Part shown: in pieces, positions 42,640 to 44,648 of the stretch
Numbering within the stretch: the stretch's first letter is position 1
How the letters are laid out: each line of letters opens with the position of its first letter
Source of the DNA: Metabacillus niabensis
Lineage (GTDB): Bacteria > Bacillota > Bacilli > Bacillales > Bacillaceae
Length of the DNA: 44,648 nt
Direction: 5' to 3'
Assembly: GCF_020524345.1 (NCBI RefSeq)
Contig: NZ_JAIVLH010000033.1
Location: 1 to 44,648, forward strand
The notes under the pieces: model-generated
Told to the model about the DNA's origin: nothing
What the model saw: only the letters and a program-made list of their open reading frames with translations
Database searches by the model: none
Translations under genes and position numbers: made by a program

Positions 42640-42715
42640 ATAATAAAAAAAGCGAATATCCTTATTCAAGAACAACGCTTTATTGCTGAAGATCATTATT
42701 CAATCCCGTTTAGCG
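42640..42715 (-). repeat. interspersed hairpin repeat, copy U
   Basis: TAATAAAAAAAGCGAATATCC, TTATTCAAGAACAACGCTTT, ATTGCTGAAGATCATTATTC and tail AATCCCGTTTAGCG. It lies next to the merR stop; on the minus strand a TTTTTTT run follows the stem. Confidence 0.78.
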
Positions 42716-42723
42716 TAATTACA

Positions 42724-43146
42724 TTAATTCACATTCTTAATCTCCAGACCGTGACATTTGAAGTTATAATCAGGATTTTTCCTAACCTCTTCTTTCTGAA
42801 GTTCATACATGGCTATTTTATAGTTGATTTCTTCCAAGTGTTTTAAGCTTTCGTCAATTTTCTTCTGCACTTCCAATTTATGCTGTATCAACATTTCTTC
42901 TCTTTGCAAGAAGGTAGGATTTCCCAATTCATAAAGTTCCTTATATTCTTTTATCTTAGAAAGAGACATTCCTGTTTCTTTAAGACAACGAATAAAAGAA
43001 AGCCAATCTATTTGTTGTTCGTTATAAACTCTATGACCTTTTTCATCACGAGATATATTTGGTAATATCCCTTGCTCTTCATAAAATCTAAGTGATTTTG
43101 CAGATATATTTAAATTCTCCACTACATATTTCATCGAATACAACAT
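42724..43146 (-). CDS. MerR-family transcriptional regulator
   Basis: The 140-residue protein has the MerR winged helix (LNISAKSLRFYEEQGILPNI, residues 13-32) followed by a coiled coil dimerisation helix. There are no conserved effector cysteines, so it is of the small-molecule or stress type. It is divergent from the Old Yellow Enzyme gene, a common pairing for electrophile-responsive regulation. The ATG at 43146 has AGGTGGG upstream. A perfect inverted repeat lies 20-38 bp before it. Confidence 0.87.
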   Translation of the reverse strand: MLYSMKYVVENLNISAKSLRFYEEQGILPNISRDEKGHRVYNEQQIDWLSFIRCLKETGMSLSKIKEYKELYELGNPTFLQREEMLIQHKLEVQKKIDESLKHLEEINYKIAMYELQKEEVRKNPDYNFKCHGLEIKNVN

Positions 43147-43165
43147 TTTACTTGTCCCACCTTTT

Positions 43166-43184
43166 AGTTACAGATACTGTAACT
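43166..43184. promoter_or_regulatory. perfect inverted repeat, candidate MerR operator
   Basis: AGTTACAG-ATA-CTGTAACT has 8-bp perfect arms and a 3-bp centre. It lies between merR and the Old Yellow Enzyme gene, close to merR. Confidence 0.65.
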
Positions 43185-43383
43185 TAAATGTATCACAAAG
43201 GAGAATAAAAACACAACAAAACTGTGTATAATCATATGAAAATTAATACTTGACTTACCCTTACGTTAACAAATTACACTAGAGTAGAACTTGAAATAAG
43301 AGCGTTGTGATGGTTCAGAATGGATAAATTAGTAGTCAGTTCAACTCAACATTAAAAAAATAGTAGATAGAGAGGTTAAAGAA

Positions 43384-44508
43384 ATGAATCAAAAGTACAG
43401 TAGGTTATTTGAATCTTTCACATTCAGAAGTGGAATAACAATTAAGAATAGAATCGTCATGGCACCTATGACAACCTGGTCAAGTAATGACGACCTTACC
43501 ATCTCGGATGACGAGGTAAAGTATTACAAACAAAGAGTAAATGGGGTAGGACTCGTCATTACAGGTTGTACTCATGTTACACCTAATGGGCAAGGTTTTA
43601 CGAATGAATTTGCTGGATACAACAATGAATTTACTCCAAGTTTACGAAAATTAGCTGATGCAGCGAAAAGTGGAGGCTCCCCTGCCATTCTACAAGTTTT
43701 TCATGCAGGTAATAAAGCCTTGCCTGAATTGGATGCAGTTAGTGCTAGTGCATTGCAACCCGAAGTTACTAATTTAGGTTCAACTTCAATAACTAGAGAG
43801 TTATCACATGAGGAAATCTTGTTGATTATTCGTGCTTTTGGCGACACAACGAGACGAGCGATTGAAGCTGGATTTGATGGCGTCGAAATTCATGGGGCTC
43901 ATGGATTTTTAATTCAAAATTTCTGGTCGCCAGCGACCAATCAACGGACGGACCAATGGGGAGGTTCACTAGAAAATCGATTACGTTTTCCATTGGCAAT
44001 CATTGAAGAAATCAAAAAGGTAATTGAAAAACATGCTACAAAACCATTCATTTTAGGATATCGATTTTCCCCTGAAGAATCCTCTAAAGAGGACGGATTA
44101 CGTATGAAAGACACGTATGAATTAATTGATTTCCTTGTTGAACAAAATTTAGATTATATACACGCTTCATTAGATAATGTGTCTTCAAAGCCAGTAGATA
44201 GTCAAGACGAAAAAACACGCCTTGAATTGATTCTTGAAAAAGCCAACAGTAAGGTACCTGTATTGGCTGCTGGTTCCATAGTAACACCAGATGATGCTCT
44301 TAAAACTATGGAATTAGGACTACCACTAATCGCCATTGGGCATGCGTTAATTATGAATCCTGATTGGGTTGAAAAGGTCGCAAATGGACGTGAAGCCGAG
44401 GTCGCTTCTGAGTTGGACGTATCGAAACTTGACCAGCTTAATATTCCTGAAAAACTTTGGAATGTCATTCAAGCAATGCCAGGTTGGTTTAATATTGGTA
44501 AAAAATAA
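43384..44508 (+). CDS. NADH-dependent flavin oxidoreductase (Old Yellow Enzyme family)
   Basis: The 374-residue FMN TIM-barrel enzyme reduces activated alkenes or related electrophiles with NAD(P)H. Landmarks are KNRIVMAPMTTWSS near the start, LQVFHAGNKA, the catalytic [20 protein letters not shown] region and AAGSIVTPDDAL with the phosphate-binding end. No 4Fe-4S cysteine cluster is present, so it is not of the 2,4-dienoyl-CoA reductase type. The ribosome binding site is GAGAGG-like. A MerR gene is divergent. Confidence 0.9.
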   Translation: MNQKYSRLFESFTFRSGITIKNRIVMAPMTTWSSNDDLTISDDEVKYYKQRVNGVGLVITGCTHVTPNGQGFTNEFAGYNNEFTPSLRKLADAAKSGGSPAILQVFHAGNKALPELDAVSASALQPEVTNLGSTSITRELSHEEILLIIRAFGDTTRRAIEAGFDGVEIHGAHGFLIQNFWSPATNQRTDQWGGSLENRLRFPLAIIEEIKKVIEKHATKPFILGYRFSPEESSKEDGLRMKDTYELIDFLVEQNLDYIHASLDNVSSKPVDSQDEKTRLELILEKANSKVPVLAAGSIVTPDDALKTMELGLPLIAIGHALIMNPDWVEKVANGREAEVASELDVSKLDQLNIPEKLWNVIQAMPGWFNIGKK

Positions 44509-44570
44509 AGTAGTCCTATGGGCTACTTTTCAGGCTGTCGAGAAACCTCGGCAGCCTATTATTTTTATCT
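44508..44570 (+). terminator. tandem hairpins ending the flavin oxidoreductase gene
   Basis: A small hairpin AAAGTAG/CTACTTT is followed by AGGCTGTCGAG and CTCGGCAGCCT (44532-44557) with ATTATTTTTAT after it. The second is a good intrinsic terminator. Confidence 0.82.
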
Positions 44571-44602
44571 GAATACTTTAACTTTTCACCGCGTTAATTT
44601 GG

Positions 44603-44608
44603 TATAAT
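44603..44608 (+). promoter_or_regulatory. extended -10 promoter of the next gene
   Basis: TATAAT preceded by TGG forms an extended -10 about 30 bp before the ATG at 44638. No good -35 is visible at the right distance. Confidence 0.55.
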
Positions 44609-44637
44609 ATAGATAACTAATTGGGAGGGTGATATTT

Positions 44638-44648
44638 ATGTTCAATAC
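44638..44648 (+). CDS. start of a gene cut by the window end
   Basis: ATG follows GGGAGGG at 44623-44629 and reads MFNT before the window ends. Nothing can be said about the product. Confidence 0.45.

Noticed and set aside
5081-42715. CRISPR array as explanation of the repeated sequence
   Set aside because: Copies are kilobases apart, located between genes, variable in stem sequence and without regular spacers or cas genes.

Overview
The window looks like a chromosomal segment of a low-GC Gram-positive bacterium of the Bacillaceae. Supporting signs are the AT-rich base composition, strong AGGAGG-type ribosome binding sites with frequent TTG and GTG starts, a leucine T-box leader, a Zur box of the Bacillus type, and close relatives of Bacillus proteins such as YvbH, YunG and the heme-stress system HssRS-HrtBA. 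Most genes lie on the minus strand. The species cannot be named from the sequence alone.

Layout: 1-2.8 kb has the start of an IS3-like transposase, a DinB-family protein and a solitary leuA controlled by a T-box. 3.1-4.8 kb is a chemoreceptor. 5.2-9.2 kb is a complete heme sensing and efflux module (hrtB-hrtA, then hssR-hssS) with a recognisable HssR direct repeat. 9.7-16.6 kb is accessory and partly decayed: a membrane protein, broken DUF402, alpha/beta hydrolase, quinone oxidoreductase and Old Yellow Enzyme genes, an SDR with a TetR regulator, a patch of unrelated gene fragments of higher GC (integrase tail, SDR tail, unknown), and an intact PhzF-like gene. 16.8-25.9 kb has small metabolic, stress and signalling genes, three of them broken by one frameshift or stop (HIT, PP2C, GNAT). 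26.3-29.6 kb is a redox-type cluster: ECF41 sigma factor, carboxymuconolactone decarboxylase/AhpD-like protein, an NmrA-like SDR and a divergent Rrf2 regulator. 30-39.7 kb has YvbH, a VOC protein, macrolide phosphotransferase, a PadR-VanZ pair, a RodA/FtsW paralogue, a BamE-like protein and an AlkD-like protein. 40.2-41.9 kb is a zinc-binding lipoprotein (AdcA with ZinT domain) under a Zur box. 42.7-44.6 kb is a MerR regulator divergent from an Old Yellow Enzyme.

The most striking feature is not a gene. About 21 copies, plus decayed pieces, of an interspersed hairpin element of roughly 50-100 bp are present, all in one orientation. Most sit directly after the stop codon of a minus-strand gene. 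Read on the minus strand the element is a stem-loop followed by a T-run, so it looks like a dispersed, ready-made transcription terminator. A second family of about 250 bp (three copies) carries a terminator-like hairpin with paired base changes between copies. Neither family is explained by any protein-coding gene here.

The number of single-lesion broken genes is high. It may reflect real gene decay or uncorrected indels in the assembly; the sequence alone cannot decide.
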